Shown piece after piece: positions 43,825-52,628 of a stretch of DNA of 64,000 bases. This stretch comes from Streptomyces sp. SAI-135. Its GTDB lineage: Bacteria; Actinomycetota; Actinomycetes; Streptomycetales; Streptomycetaceae. The stretch is from assembly GCF_029893805.1 (NCBI RefSeq), contig NZ_JARXYP010000002.1:8804001-8868000 (forward strand). Reading direction: 5' to 3'. Below the pieces are notes generated by a model. It was not told the origin of the DNA. It was given only the letters and a program-made list of their open reading frames with translations, and searched no databases. The translations under genes were made by a program, and so were the position numbers. Position 1 is the first letter of the stretch, and every line of letters starts with the position of its first letter.

Positions 43825-43864
43825 TGCCGATCGGCATGTGCCGATCGGCATGTGCCGATCGGCC
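43825..43864. repeat. Triple TGCCGATCGGCA palindrome
   Basis: Three copies of the 12-bp palindrome TGCCGATCGGCA at 43825-43836, 43839-43850 and 43853-43864 (last base changed), separated by TG, with a 14-base period. It lies in the divergent gap between the membrane protein and the two-component system and is a candidate binding array for the LuxR-type regulator encoded at 45099. Confidence 0.6.
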
Positions 43865-43962
43865 GAACCGGACGGCTCCGGGAGCCAGTTCGCCCGCCGG
43901 TGTCGCCCCTTGTGAGACTCCGGCCTAGCCTGGGCGGTGGCATCAGGTGGGTGGGGGTGGGC

Positions 43963-45102
43963 ATGACGGGGTATGTGCCGGTGCCGTGGGTGTCACCGCT
44001 GCTGTACGGCGCGGTCCTGCTCGGTGGGCTCTACTATCTCGCGGCGGGTCTGGGGGACGGTCCGGGACTGCTGGCCTGGCCCACGGCCGGTTTCGTCGCC
44101 GGTCTCGCGGCCCTGTCGGCTGTGGAGTGGGCAGGACGCCGCCGGAGCCTGCCACGACTGCCTCTGCTGCTCGCGCAGTGTGCCCTGACGGCTGCCGTGG
44201 TCGTGCTGGACGCCTCGGAGCTGTCCCGCGTGCTGTTCGTGCTCCTGCCGTTCACGGCCTACTTCGCGTTCGGCCGTACGGCAGCTTTTGCCTTCGGGGC
44301 GCTGTGTCCGGCCGTACTGCTCACCGGCTACCTGCTCACGTCCCCCGGCTGGTATCGGGACGTGGAGTCCGTGTCCGACCTGCTGATGCTCGGCGTCGGC
44401 CTCGTGCTGGCCCTCTCGATGGCCTCCGTCGCCGTCGGCGAACAACGGGCCCGGCGGGAGGTGCAGGCATACGCGGCGCGGGTGGCGGAACTGTCCGCCG
44501 CGACCGAGCGCAACCGACTGGCGCGCGACATCCACGACAGCCTCGGTCACCATCTCACGGCGATCTCGGTGCAGTTGGAGATCGCCTCGGAGTTCGGTGA
44601 CATGGACCCGGGCGCGGCGGGCCGGGCGTTGGCCGAGGCCAGGGAGTCGGTGCGGCTGGCGCTGGGCGACGTACGGCAGTCGGTGCGCGCACTGCGCGAG
44701 GAGGTGCCGCGGCCGGCGCTGTCGGCCGCGTTCGCGGGATGGGCGCGCGAGGGCGGATCAGGGCCGCGCGTCACCGTCGAGGTGACGGGTGAGGAGGACG
44801 GTTACGAGACGGCAGCGCTGACCGCGATGTACCGGGCCGCGCAGGAGGGGCTGACGAACGCGCTCCGTCACGCCTGCGCCTCTCGGGTGTCCGTGGATCT
44901 CCGACTGGCCGAGGACGCCGCGCGGCTGACGGTGACCGACGACGGCCGCGGTTTCGCACCGGCAGAGACCACCGCCGGATTCGGCCTGACCGGCATGCGG
45001 GAGCGGGTCCACCTGGTGGCGGGAAGCGTCGACATCGACACCGGGCCCGGCCAGGGCACGCGACTGACGGTCGTCGTCCCGCGAAGGGGAGGCGAGCGGT
45101 GA
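43963..45102 (+). CDS. Sensor histidine kinase (NarL/DesK type)
   Basis: A 379-residue membrane kinase with five or six N-terminal helices (residues 11-158), a coiled segment, a HisKA_3 dimerisation domain with the phosphorylated His at about 191 (LARDIHDSLGHHLTAISVQL), and a C-terminal ATPase (EGLTNALRHA, VTDDGRGF, GLTGMRERV). The sensory part has no periplasmic domain, so it probably senses a membrane or intramembrane signal. It is followed by its response regulator with a 4-base overlap. Confidence 0.93.
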   Translation: MTGYVPVPWVSPLLYGAVLLGGLYYLAAGLGDGPGLLAWPTAGFVAGLAALSAVEWAGRRRSLPRLPLLLAQCALTAAVVVLDASELSRVLFVLLPFTAYFAFGRTAAFAFGALCPAVLLTGYLLTSPGWYRDVESVSDLLMLGVGLVLALSMASVAVGEQRARREVQAYAARVAELSAATERNRLARDIHDSLGHHLTAISVQLEIASEFGDMDPGAAGRALAEARESVRLALGDVRQSVRALREEVPRPALSAAFAGWAREGGSGPRVTVEVTGEEDGYETAALTAMYRAAQEGLTNALRHACASRVSVDLRLAEDAARLTVTDDGRGFAPAETTAGFGLTGMRERVHLVAGSVDIDTGPGQGTRLTVVVPRRGGER

Positions 45103-45752
45103 GCGAGGAGCCGACGGCCGTGCGGGTGCTGGTGGTGGACGACCAGCAGTTGATCCGGGACGGCATCGCGTCCCTGCTGTCGATCAGAGCGGGCATCACG
45201 GTCGTCGGTACGGCCGTCAACGGGCGCGAAGCCCTGGCCAAGGCCGTCGAGCTGAGGCCCGATGTCGTGCTGATGGATGTACGGATGCCCGAACTGGACG
45301 GCGTCGAGGCCGTCGCCGTGCTGCGCGGCCGGATGCCGGAGTGCCGGGTCGTGATGCTGACGACCTTCGACGACGAGGAGTACGTCGTCCAGGCCTTGCG
45401 GGCCGGCGCCAGCGGCTATCTGCTCAAGGACCTGCCGGCCGACGAACTCGCTCAGGCGATCCGCCTCGCGCACGCCGGTGTCACCCAGCTCGACGCCTCG
45501 GTGGCCGGCCGGCTAGCGGCCTCCCTGCCGGCGCCTACCCCGGGACCGGCGGAACTCGCCGCCACGCTCAGCCCCCGCGAGATCGACATCCTGCGGCTCG
45601 TGGCACGCGGCCGGAGCAACAGGGAGATCGCCGCACAGCTCTATCTCAGTGAGGGCACCGTCAAGAACCACATCTCCCGCATCCTCAGCCGCCTCTCCCT
45701 GCGCGACCGCACCCAGGCGGCACTGCGCGCTCGTGACCTCGGCTTGCTGTGA
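45099..45752 (+). CDS. LuxR/NarL-family response regulator
   Basis: A 217-residue regulator. The receiver domain has acidic DD at 14-15, the phospho-acceptor Asp at about 60 (VVLMDVRMPELDG) and Lys in GYLLKDLPADE. The LuxR helix-turn-helix starts near residue 150 (LSPREIDILRLVARGRSNRE and LSEGTVKNHISRIL). GTG start overlapping the kinase stop. It probably binds the triple palindrome upstream of the kinase gene (inference). Confidence 0.95.
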   Translation: MSEEPTAVRVLVVDDQQLIRDGIASLLSIRAGITVVGTAVNGREALAKAVELRPDVVLMDVRMPELDGVEAVAVLRGRMPECRVVMLTTFDDEEYVVQALRAGASGYLLKDLPADELAQAIRLAHAGVTQLDASVAGRLAASLPAPTPGPAELAATLSPREIDILRLVARGRSNREIAAQLYLSEGTVKNHISRILSRLSLRDRTQAALRARDLGLL

Positions 45753-45945
45753 AGGCCGCCTCCTGCACTGCCTTGCTCAGGGCGGACACGGTCGGCCGCC
45801 TTCACCGTGAAGCGGGTTCTTCCGCTTTTCCTCATGCAGGTGCAACCGTGCGCCGGTTTTAGGGCGAATGAGGGAAGACTGGTCGGTTTTGCGAGCTGCT
45901 GAGCGGAATGCCGCGACGCGCTCACCTTTCGGGAAGGAATGGGCC

Positions 45946-46527
45946 ATGAAACTGAGCGACGAGCTTCCCGTGGACCACAGACTCGCCACGGTCTACCGGT
46001 ACGGCGCCGCCTTCTGCGGGCTGACCCTTCTGGTTTTCGGCGCTCTCGGGTTCGCCGACGAGCTGAGTCCGTTCAGTACCGACGGGGAGGAGATCGCGGG
46101 TATGTCGACCAATGGCGTACTGAGTCTTGTCTCACTGGTCGTGGGTCTGGCTCTCGTCGGCGGAGCCGTCGTCGGAGGGAATTTCGCGTCCACGCTCAAC
46201 ATGGTCGTGGGAACGCTGTTCCTGCTGAGCGGCTTCGCACACATCTTCATCCTCGACCGGCCGTCCAACCTCCTCGGTTTCGGCATGACCAACGTGATGT
46301 TCAGCTTCGTCATGGGGCTGATCATCCTGACGTTCGGCATGTACGGACGCGTGTCGAGCAGGTTGCCGCACGACAACCCCTACTGGCGTCGCCGGCATGC
46401 CCGTGAGGCGGCTCGTGAGTCCCTCGCAGCCCGTCGCCGGGAGCGGGGCGAGGCTCTGCCACTGCCCGCCGGCGGTCCGGTCGGCCGACAGGCGCTCGCG
46501 GCGTCCGACGAGCTTCGCGAGGGGTGA
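45946..46527 (+). CDS. DUF4383-type membrane protein
   Basis: A 193-residue protein with four hydrophobic helices (YGAAFCGLTLLVFGALGF, NGVLSLVSLVVGLALVGGAV, LNMVVGTLFLLSGFAHIFIL and MTNVMFSFVMGLIILTFGMY) and an Arg-rich cytoplasmic tail. The repeated pattern of helices with LNMVVGxxxLxxG and a short D-R-P loop matches DUF4383. The ATG at 45946 has GGAAGGA upstream. Function unknown. Confidence 0.85.
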   Translation: MKLSDELPVDHRLATVYRYGAAFCGLTLLVFGALGFADELSPFSTDGEEIAGMSTNGVLSLVSLVVGLALVGGAVVGGNFASTLNMVVGTLFLLSGFAHIFILDRPSNLLGFGMTNVMFSFVMGLIILTFGMYGRVSSRLPHDNPYWRRRHAREAARESLAARRRERGEALPLPAGGPVGRQALAASDELREG

Positions 46528-46600
46528 GCCACACCGGTACCGGACGTCCTGTCGTGCGGTTCGCCCTCGGCCTCCTACGGCCTTGATCCGCCTGTTCGTG

Positions 46601-46962
46601 TCAGAGACGGGCCTCGGCCTGAAGTGACGTCGCGCCGTCGCGGTGGGCCATCCAGCTGAGTACCGTCCGGGCGAACTCTTCCGGTACCTGTTCCGGTGCC
46701 GCCGCATGTCCGCCGGACAGGACTTGGGTATCGCAGCCGAGGGCGGTCGCGAACTTGGGGAGGTAGGGAAGCGAGAAGTGATCACGCGGTGCGCACACGG
46801 CGAGGGTGCGTGCGGTGATGTGGCGGAGGCGGGTCTCCATGACGTAGCGGCGCAGAGACTCGTGGCCCTCCTCGACCCGGTCCAGGACGGTCAGGGCGTC
46901 GATGACGTAGTTGGTCAGCCCGGCCTCCTCACCGGGCAGATAGAAGCCGCGCCGCTTGATTC
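46601..46962 (-). pseudogene. Alpha/beta hydrolase C-terminal fragment
   Basis: On the minus strand about 120 residues of an alpha/beta hydrolase remain, including NYVIDALTVLDRVEEGHESL, LAVCAPRDHFSLPYLPKFAT (acid-residue strand) and SGGHAAAPEQVPEEF (catalytic His). The N-terminal half with the nucleophile is missing, cut off where an oppositely oriented dehydrogenase fragment begins. Confidence 0.7.
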
Positions 46963-47209
46963 ACAACTCACCCTGGACCTCGCGGACTTCTTCCTCGCGG
47001 ACGTCTCCCTCCTCCCCGTGAACATGATCAACCGCAGCGCGGAGGTCGCCCCCGAGGTGCTGCGCCTGCTTCCGGAGCTGTCCTCGGGCGCACTGACGCT
47101 GCCGTACGAGAGCTACGGCATGGACGCACTCGGCGAAGCGGTCGAGCGACTGCGCACAGGCAAGGTGGTGGGCAAGATCGTGCTCGACATGGGGTATGCC
47201 GGTACGTGA
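46963..47209 (+). pseudogene. Zinc-type/quinone oxidoreductase C-terminal fragment
   Basis: About 80 residues of the end of an MDR-family oxidoreductase remain: LADFFLADVSLLPVNMIN, LLPELSSGALTLPYESYGMD and AVERLRTGKVVGKIVLDM. The catalytic and nucleotide-binding domains are absent. The frame runs on upstream but is unrelated to the family there. It abuts the hydrolase fragment. Confidence 0.7.
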
Positions 47210-47402
47210 TTCCCGCCTTGTCGTGACAGCAGGATCACCCTCTCCGAGATCCGGCCGGACAACATGTCTGGCCGGCTCTCGTGCACGTAAGGACCGGATG
47301 CCGACTTCCGCTCGCGACCGGGCTAACGTCTCGTCAGAGAACGACACCGTGATTCGGCTTTTTGCCAGCAGACCCGGCATTCCGCCTGAGAAGCTGTTCA
47401 CT

Positions 47403-48374
47403 GTGCGAACTCGTCGAACAGGCAGCGTAGTTGTCGTCCTGTGTGTGGGTCTGTCCACGCTGGCCGCATGCTCCGACGCACCCGGGGCCCGTCCGGGCAT
47501 GGAGGGGGCCGCTCCGAACCCCACTGCCACAGTGCGGTCTTCGGTGACCTTTACCTCGTCGGCGTCCGTGTCCGAGCAGCTGCTGCGCCGAACAGCAGAC
47601 CGAGTACGACAACGTGCCGAAACTCTGAAAATGCAAGGTACCCGGGTCGAGGCGGAGAGCGGCTCCCTCACCGTCACCGGCCCCTACTCCGTCGAGCAGC
47701 TCAAGGGACTCGGCGCACTCGGCCGGCTCGATTTCCGGCCCGTCCTGGCACAGGAAAGCACGGGCATCCAGACACCTGTGCCGCAGCCCAGCCCCTCTCC
47801 CGCGCACAGCCGTGCCGTGACAGAGGCGCCACGAGACGATGCGTCAGCGAGTCCCGGTGGCGGGGCCGAGGCGGTGTCGGCTGCACTCCAGGCGCAGTAC
47901 GCGGCGACGGACTGTTCCAAGAACCCCACGGAAACCGAGCAGACGGCGGACCCGCGATCCCCCGTCGTCGCGTGCGACACCCACTCCGCCCCCGGCCGGT
48001 CACGGGCCAAGTACCTGCTGGGACCTGCCGTGCTCACCGGCACCGAGGTCGCCTCGGCCAAGGCCGCCTACGACACCACCGGAGCCGGGGGTTGGACGGT
48101 TCGACTGGACTTCACGTCGGCGGGGGACGCGAAGTTCGCCGAGGCGACCGGCATGCTGTCCCTCAACCCCTCGCCGCAGAACGAGATCGCCATCGTCGTC
48201 GACGGGGGAGTGGTCTCCGCTCCCTATGTGAGCCAGGCGGTGACCGGAGGAACCGCGGAGATCTCAGGAAGCTTCACCAGGAAGGAAGCCACAGACCTGG
48301 CCGCCACGTTGAACTCCGGAGCCCTGCCGACTCCCCTCAAGGTCACGGACTCGTCCCAGGGGACCGGGCCTTGA
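47403..48374 (+). CDS. Lipoprotein with a SecD P1-head-like domain
   Basis: A 323-residue lipoprotein; the GTG at 47403 begins a signal peptide (RTGSVVVVLCVGLSTLAAC, lipobox LAAC). The body matches the first periplasmic domain of SecD: a base part (GALGRLDFRPVL), then a head part with YLLGPAVLTGTEVASAKAAY, VRLDFTSAGDAKFAEATG, IAIVVDGGVVSAPYVSQAV and GSFTRKEATDLAATLNSG. No SecD transmembrane helices or SecF follow, so it is not a translocase. The frame extends upstream to 47196, but only the GTG gives an export signal. Role unknown. Confidence 0.8.
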   Translation: MRTRRTGSVVVVLCVGLSTLAACSDAPGARPGMEGAAPNPTATVRSSVTFTSSASVSEQLLRRTADRVRQRAETLKMQGTRVEAESGSLTVTGPYSVEQLKGLGALGRLDFRPVLAQESTGIQTPVPQPSPSPAHSRAVTEAPRDDASASPGGGAEAVSAALQAQYAATDCSKNPTETEQTADPRSPVVACDTHSAPGRSRAKYLLGPAVLTGTEVASAKAAYDTTGAGGWTVRLDFTSAGDAKFAEATGMLSLNPSPQNEIAIVVDGGVVSAPYVSQAVTGGTAEISGSFTRKEATDLAATLNSGALPTPLKVTDSSQGTGP

Positions 48375-48546
48375 TGTCGTCCTGCACGTGAGTCGTACGA
48401 CGACTCGGACCGCTTGTGGCCGACAGCGGATCTCCAGCATCACGCAGCCGTCGGTTGGTTGAGGCGTCGCGGACGCCCAGCGCCGACGTGTCATGCGCGA
48501 CGGCGACTCGGCGAGCAATCACCCCCTGGTCGCCGCTTCTGCTGGC

Positions 48547-49266
48547 CTATGTTTTCGACGTGGGGATCAGCCGGTCAGGTGCCCGATCGTCGCGCCCGCG
48601 GTCCCCGGGACCGGCTCCCACGCATGCCCGACGCCACAGCACGGACCTGGGCGTACGCCACTCCAGGCGCAGGGCCGTCAGGCGTAGTGCGAAGGCGAAC
48701 AGCCCGACTGCCACCGCGGTGGCCACCCGCAGGGTGGACGTGGCGTGCAGGACAGTGACCAGGCCGGCGCCGAGGACGGCGGGTACGACGTACAGATCGC
48801 GGTCCCAGATCAGCGACGAAGGGATCTCGCGGGCCAGCACCGAGCAGACGACTCCGCCGCCGACCGCCGTGGTCACCCCCAGAGCGGCGGAAGCGGGGGC
48901 GTTGAGTCCGTGGTGGAGGGCCTTGACGGTGCCGGTGACGCAGAACATGCCCAGCGCACCCGCGTCGGCCACGGCCCAGGCCGTGTCCCAGGAGTGGGCC
49001 CGGAAACTGAAGAACACCAGCAGCGTTGCCAGGAACGGGGCCGTGGCGTAGCCGAGGTCCGTGAAGGCGACCGGCTGGATGCGCAGCACCAGGTCCCGGA
49101 AGAGGCCGCCGCCCAGACCGGCGGCCTCGGCGAGCAGCAGGGTGCCGAAGAAATCGAAGTCCTCACGTGTGGCTATCAATGCTCCGCAGACGGCGAAGGC
49201 GAACACTCCCGCCAGATCGAGCGGATACTGCACGTTTCCCGCCAACTCGTGCAAGCGGTGGATCAT
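48547..49266 (-). CDS. TRIC-family (UPF0126) cation channel protein
   Basis: A 239-residue membrane protein with seven helices. It has the two family repeats with the kinked-helix glycine motif (AEAAGLGGGLFRDLVL and GVTTAVGGGVVCSVLA), each followed by an arginine or aspartate, as in prokaryotic trimeric intracellular cation channels. AAGGAG lies six bases before the ATG at 49266. It probably conducts potassium. Confidence 0.92.
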   Translation of the reverse strand: MIHRLHELAGNVQYPLDLAGVFAFAVCGALIATREDFDFFGTLLLAEAAGLGGGLFRDLVLRIQPVAFTDLGYATAPFLATLLVFFSFRAHSWDTAWAVADAGALGMFCVTGTVKALHHGLNAPASAALGVTTAVGGGVVCSVLAREIPSSLIWDRDLYVVPAVLGAGLVTVLHATSTLRVATAVAVGLFAFALRLTALRLEWRTPRSVLWRRACVGAGPGDRGRDDRAPDRLIPTSKT

Positions 49267-49592
49267 CTGGGCTCCTTGAGGCCTGCCCGGCCTCGGCCTT
49301 GCCGCCCGGCGCCGGGTCCGGCGGGGGACAGGTCTCGGCGGCAGCGCCAGGGGTACTTCTGAGAACGGCGACACGGCTACTGAAAAGGCACGTTATCGAG
49401 ACAGCCGCTTGCTCCGCCCTGCGCTGAACAGAGAATGATCTGTAGTTGCTTCAAGGCGGACCAGATGCTTTCAGGGTGGACCGATCCGGTTCGCCGTGGA
49501 CCGGAGGCTCAAGCCGGCAGCGGCCGCTCCGCCCAGATCGTCTTCCCAAGTAGCGGCGGCGTAGCTCTATCGGCGCGGTGCCGCCGTGCCGG
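49267..49592. other. 326-base gap with a trace of an ATP-binding protein
   Basis: No intact gene. On the minus strand at about 49511-49556 the frame LLGKTIWAERPLPA-stop resembles the extreme C-terminus of RsbW-type anti-sigma kinases, but only about 15 residues are recognisable. Confidence 0.35.
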
Positions 49593-50603
49593 TCAGGAAC
49601 GGCGGTGGTGCCACTCCTCGTCCGCGGTGGGCACATCGGCCCTGATGAGGCCCTGCGCCCGCAGTTCGGCCCAGAGGCCGTCGGGGACAGCCTGGGCGTG
49701 GAGAGCGACGTTGCGCCGGACCTGGTCGGCCGTGCGCATGCCCAGGGTGACGTTGACGACGGCTGGGTGCGTGTGGGGGAAGGCGATGGCGGCGGCCGGC
49801 AGGGTGGTGCCGTACCGCTCGCAGATCGCGGCGATGGCCCGGGCCCGCCGCACCAGGTCGGCCGGGGCGTCCTGGTAGTCGTACTTCATGCCCTCGGCGG
49901 GCCGGTCCTCTGAGAGCAGGCCGGAGTTGAAGACACCGACCGCGACGACGCTCTTGCCGTGGGCCTGCGCGGCGGGCAGGACGTCGTCGAGGGCGGACTG
50001 GTCGAGCAGGGTGTAGCGGCCGGCCAGCATCACCACGTCGGCGGCGGTCTCACGCAGGAAACGGGCGAGCATGGCGGACTGGTTCATGCCCGCACCGATC
50101 GCTCCGATCACGCCCTGCGCGCGCAGTTCGGCCAGGGCGGGCATGGCCTCGTCGGCGGCCTGTTGCCAGTGGTCGTCGGGGTCGTGGAGGTAGACGATGT
50201 CGAGGTGGTCCAGGCCGGTGCGCTCCAGCGTCTCATCGAGGGAGCGCAGTACGCCGTCACGGCTGAAGTCCCACTGCCGGCGCAGGTCGTCCCGTACGAC
50301 GAACCCCTCGTCGTCGACGCCCCGCGGGTGCTCGTTGGGGACCAGGAGGCGGCCCACCTTGGACGAGACGACGTACTCACCGCGGGGCCGGTCGCGCAGG
50401 GCGGCGCCGAGCCGGCGTTCGGAGAGACCGAGGCCGTAGTGCGGCGCGGTGTCGAAGTAGCGGACGCCCGCGTCCCAGGCGGCGTCGAGGGCGGCCGCCG
50501 CGGCCTGGGGACTGGTCACCCGGTACAGATTGCCGATCACCGAGGCACCGAAGCCGAGTTCGGTGACCTGGACGGGGGTAGAGGGGATCTTCCGGCGGCG
50601 CAA
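49593..50603 (-). CDS. Aldo/keto reductase, L-fucose dehydrogenase-like
   Basis: A 336-residue AKR barrel protein. The catalytic tetrad can be placed: Asp and Tyr in FDTAPHYGLGLSERRLG, Lys in VVSSKVGRLL, His in DIVYLHDPDD. It resembles D-threo-aldose/L-fucose 1-dehydrogenase and pyridoxal 4-dehydrogenase. In this operon it would oxidise the sugar to its lactone. The start is a TTG at 50603 with AGGAGGA four bases upstream; upstream in-frame codons belong to a decayed kinase. Last gene of the operon. Confidence 0.85.
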   Translation of the reverse strand: MRRRKIPSTPVQVTELGFGASVIGNLYRVTSPQAAAAALDAAWDAGVRYFDTAPHYGLGLSERRLGAALRDRPRGEYVVSSKVGRLLVPNEHPRGVDDEGFVVRDDLRRQWDFSRDGVLRSLDETLERTGLDHLDIVYLHDPDDHWQQAADEAMPALAELRAQGVIGAIGAGMNQSAMLARFLRETAADVVMLAGRYTLLDQSALDDVLPAAQAHGKSVVAVGVFNSGLLSEDRPAEGMKYDYQDAPADLVRRARAIAAICERYGTTLPAAAIAFPHTHPAVVNVTLGMRTADQVRRNVALHAQAVPDGLWAELRAQGLIRADVPTADEEWHHRRS

Positions 50604-50625
50604 GAGGTCCTCCTGAGAGGGTCGT

Positions 50626-50810
50626 TCAGCGTCGGACGTGGGCCGGGACGCCCGCGATGAGCGCTTCGACCTCGGAGAGGGCGGCCACGGAGACGTCGCC
50701 GGGAGTGGCCATGACCAGGGCGCCGTGGGCCGTGCCGTAGGCGAGGGCGCGTTCCAGGCGCCCGCCAGACCGAGGGCGCCCACCACGACGTCGTCGAGCA
50801 GGCCGGGGGG
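50626..50810 (-). pseudogene. PfkB-family sugar kinase C-terminal fragment
   Basis: On the minus strand ERALAYGTAHGALVMATPGD and VSVAALSEVEALIAG end in a proper stop at 50626, matching the C-terminus of 2-keto-3-deoxygluconate-type PfkB kinases. A frame change near 50757 precedes it and the rest of the gene is absent. It lies between the SDR and AKR genes, so a kinase gene was lost from the operon. Confidence 0.6.
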
Positions 50811-50817
50811 TGGATGG

Positions 50818-51579
50818 TCACCGGCCCAGCCATCCGCCGTCGACGGGGAGGATGGTGCCGTGGATGTAGTTGGCGGCGTCGGAGGCGAGGAAGACGGTGG
50901 CGCCGGCGAGGTCGTCGGCGTTGCCCCAGCGGGCGGCGGGGATGCGGTCCAGGATCGCTTTGCTGCGGGCCGGGTCGTCCTGGAGGGCCTGGGTGTTGTC
51001 GGTGGCGATGTAGCCCGGTGCGAGGGCGTTGACGTTGACGCCGTGCGGTGCCCATTCGTTGGCCAGCGCCTTGGTGAGCCCGGCGATGCCGTGCTTGGCG
51101 GCGGTGTAGCCGGGCACGGTGATGCCGCCCTGGAAGCTGAGGAGGGAGGCCGTGAAGATGATCTTCCCTTGGCCGCGGGCCACCATGGATGCGCCGAGGG
51201 CGCGGGCCAGGGTGAACTGGGCGCTCAGGTTGACCTGGAGGACGAGGTCCCAGTCGGTGTCGGTGTGTTGGGCCGCGGGGGCGCGGCGGATGGTGCCTGC
51301 GTTGTTGACCAGGATGTCCACCGCACGCTTGCGCCCGGCGAGGTCCGCGCCCAGCGCCCGCACGGCCTGGGGGTCGGCGAAGTCGGTGCGGATCGCCTCG
51401 AACGAGCGGCCCGCGGCGGTCACCTCCTTCTCGACCGCGCTGCCGGACGGCTCCAGGTTGGCGCTCACGCCGATGACATCCGCGCCGGCCTCGGCGAGGG
51501 CGCGGGCCATGGCCCTCCCGATGCCGCGCCGGGCGCCGGTGACCACGGCGAGCCGTCCGGTGAGGTCGAAGGCGTTCAT
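50818..51579 (-). CDS. SDR-family sugar-acid dehydrogenase (KduD-like)
   Basis: A 253-residue SDR with TGARRGIG, NNAG, catalytic Ser in FTASLLSFQGG and Y-x3-K in GYTAAKHGI, and the C-terminal HGTILPVDGGWLGR of the gluconate/2-keto-3-deoxy-sugar-acid dehydrogenase subgroup. In the oxidative L-fucose route such an SDR oxidises 2-keto-3-deoxy-L-fuconate. The ATG overlaps the upstream stop by four bases. Confidence 0.88.
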   Translation of the reverse strand: MNAFDLTGRLAVVTGARRGIGRAMARALAEAGADVIGVSANLEPSGSAVEKEVTAAGRSFEAIRTDFADPQAVRALGADLAGRKRAVDILVNNAGTIRRAPAAQHTDTDWDLVLQVNLSAQFTLARALGASMVARGQGKIIFTASLLSFQGGITVPGYTAAKHGIAGLTKALANEWAPHGVNVNALAPGYIATDNTQALQDDPARSKAILDRIPAARWGNADDLAGATVFLASDAANYIHGTILPVDGGWLGR

Positions 51580-52628
51580 ACGGCAGCCCCCTGGGTCTCG
51601 TCGGTGTCGGTGGTGCAGTCCACCAGGATCTTCATCACGTCGCCGCCGCCCTCCAGGGCTTCGAAGGCGGCCGGTGCCTGGGTGAGCGGCACGACCTTGC
51701 TGATCAGCCGGTCAGCCGGGATGGTCCCGTCGGCCACCAAGGTCACGGCCTTCTCGAAGTCACTGCGCTCGTACAACCGGGCCCCGACCAGGGTGAGTTC
51801 GCGCCAGAAGAAGCGGTGCAGGTTCACCTCGCGCGGCCGCGAGTGGATCGCGACGAGACACAGCCGGCCGCGCACCCCGAGCACCTCGACCGCGCTGTCC
51901 ACACCTGCCGCCGCCCCCGACACCTCGAAAGCGACGTCCGCGCCCGCCTCCCCGGTCCAGTCACGGACGAGTGCGGGAAGGTCCTCGGCGGCCGGGTCCC
52001 ACACCGCAAGCCCCAACTCCTGGGCCAGCAGACGCCGGTGGGCGCTCAGCTCCACCACCCGCACATCCGCCCCCGCCGCCCGGGCGACCAGGGCGATCAG
52101 GACGCCGACCGGTCCGCCGCCGACCACAACGACGTGCTCGCCCTCGCGCACCCCGGCCCGGCCCACATCGTGCACCGCCACCGCGGTGGGCTCCACGAGC
52201 GCGGCCCGCTCCAGCGGGAGCGAGGCGGGCAGCCGTATCAGGGTGGCGGCGGGCACGGTCCAGCGCTGCTGCATCGCGCCGGGGGAGTCGATGCCGATGA
52301 AGTCCAGGTGCTGGCAGATGTGCTGGTGCCCGTTGCGGCAGGCCGGGCAGGTGCCGTCCCAGCGCAGCGGCATCACCGTGACCGCGTCACCCGCCTGCCA
52401 GTCCAAGACGCCCGGCCCAACCCGGACCACACGCCCGGACATCTCGTGCCCCAGGACCGCCGGCGCGGACACCCGGGCGTCCATGTCACCGTGGAAGATG
52501 TGCAGATCGGTGCCGCAGATACCGACATAGGCGGGAGCCAGCTCCACCTCACCGGGCCCCGGCGGTGCGCTGGAGGCCGGTGCGGTGTCGAGGGTGCGGG
52601 CGGACAGATAGCGGACGGCGAGGGTCAC
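51576..52628 (-). CDS. Zinc-dependent alcohol dehydrogenase (MDR)
   Basis: A 350-residue medium-chain dehydrogenase. Catalytic zinc ligands are in GICGTDLHIFHGD and GHEMSGRVV; the NAD(P) site is VVVVGGGPVGVLIALVA. In the structural zinc lobe the first cysteine is replaced by Asp (WDGTCPACRNGHQHIC), leaving three cysteines. It resembles sorbitol/threonine dehydrogenases. In this operon it may oxidise a sugar or sugar acid, perhaps in parallel with the SDR. GTG start overlapping the lactonase stop (GTGA). Confidence 0.9.
   Translation of the reverse strand: MTLAVRYLSARTLDTAPASSAPPGPGEVELAPAYVGICGTDLHIFHGDMDARVSAPAVLGHEMSGRVVRVGPGVLDWQAGDAVTVMPLRWDGTCPACRNGHQHICQHLDFIGIDSPGAMQQRWTVPAATLIRLPASLPLERAALVEPTAVAVHDVGRAGVREGEHVVVVGGGPVGVLIALVARAAGADVRVVELSAHRRLLAQELGLAVWDPAAEDLPALVRDWTGEAGADVAFEVSGAAAGVDSAVEVLGVRGRLCLVAIHSRPREVNLHRFFWRELTLVGARLYERSDFEKAVTLVADGTIPADRLISKVVPLTQAPAAFEALEGGGDVMKILVDCTTDTDETQGAAV

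Noticed and set aside
43825..43864. CRISPR-like array
   Set aside because: Copies are 12 bases with a 2-base separator; there are no spacers and no cas genes.
49511..49556. C-terminus resembling an RsbW-type anti-sigma kinase
   Set aside because: About 15 residues with no upstream domain; recorded only in the gap description.
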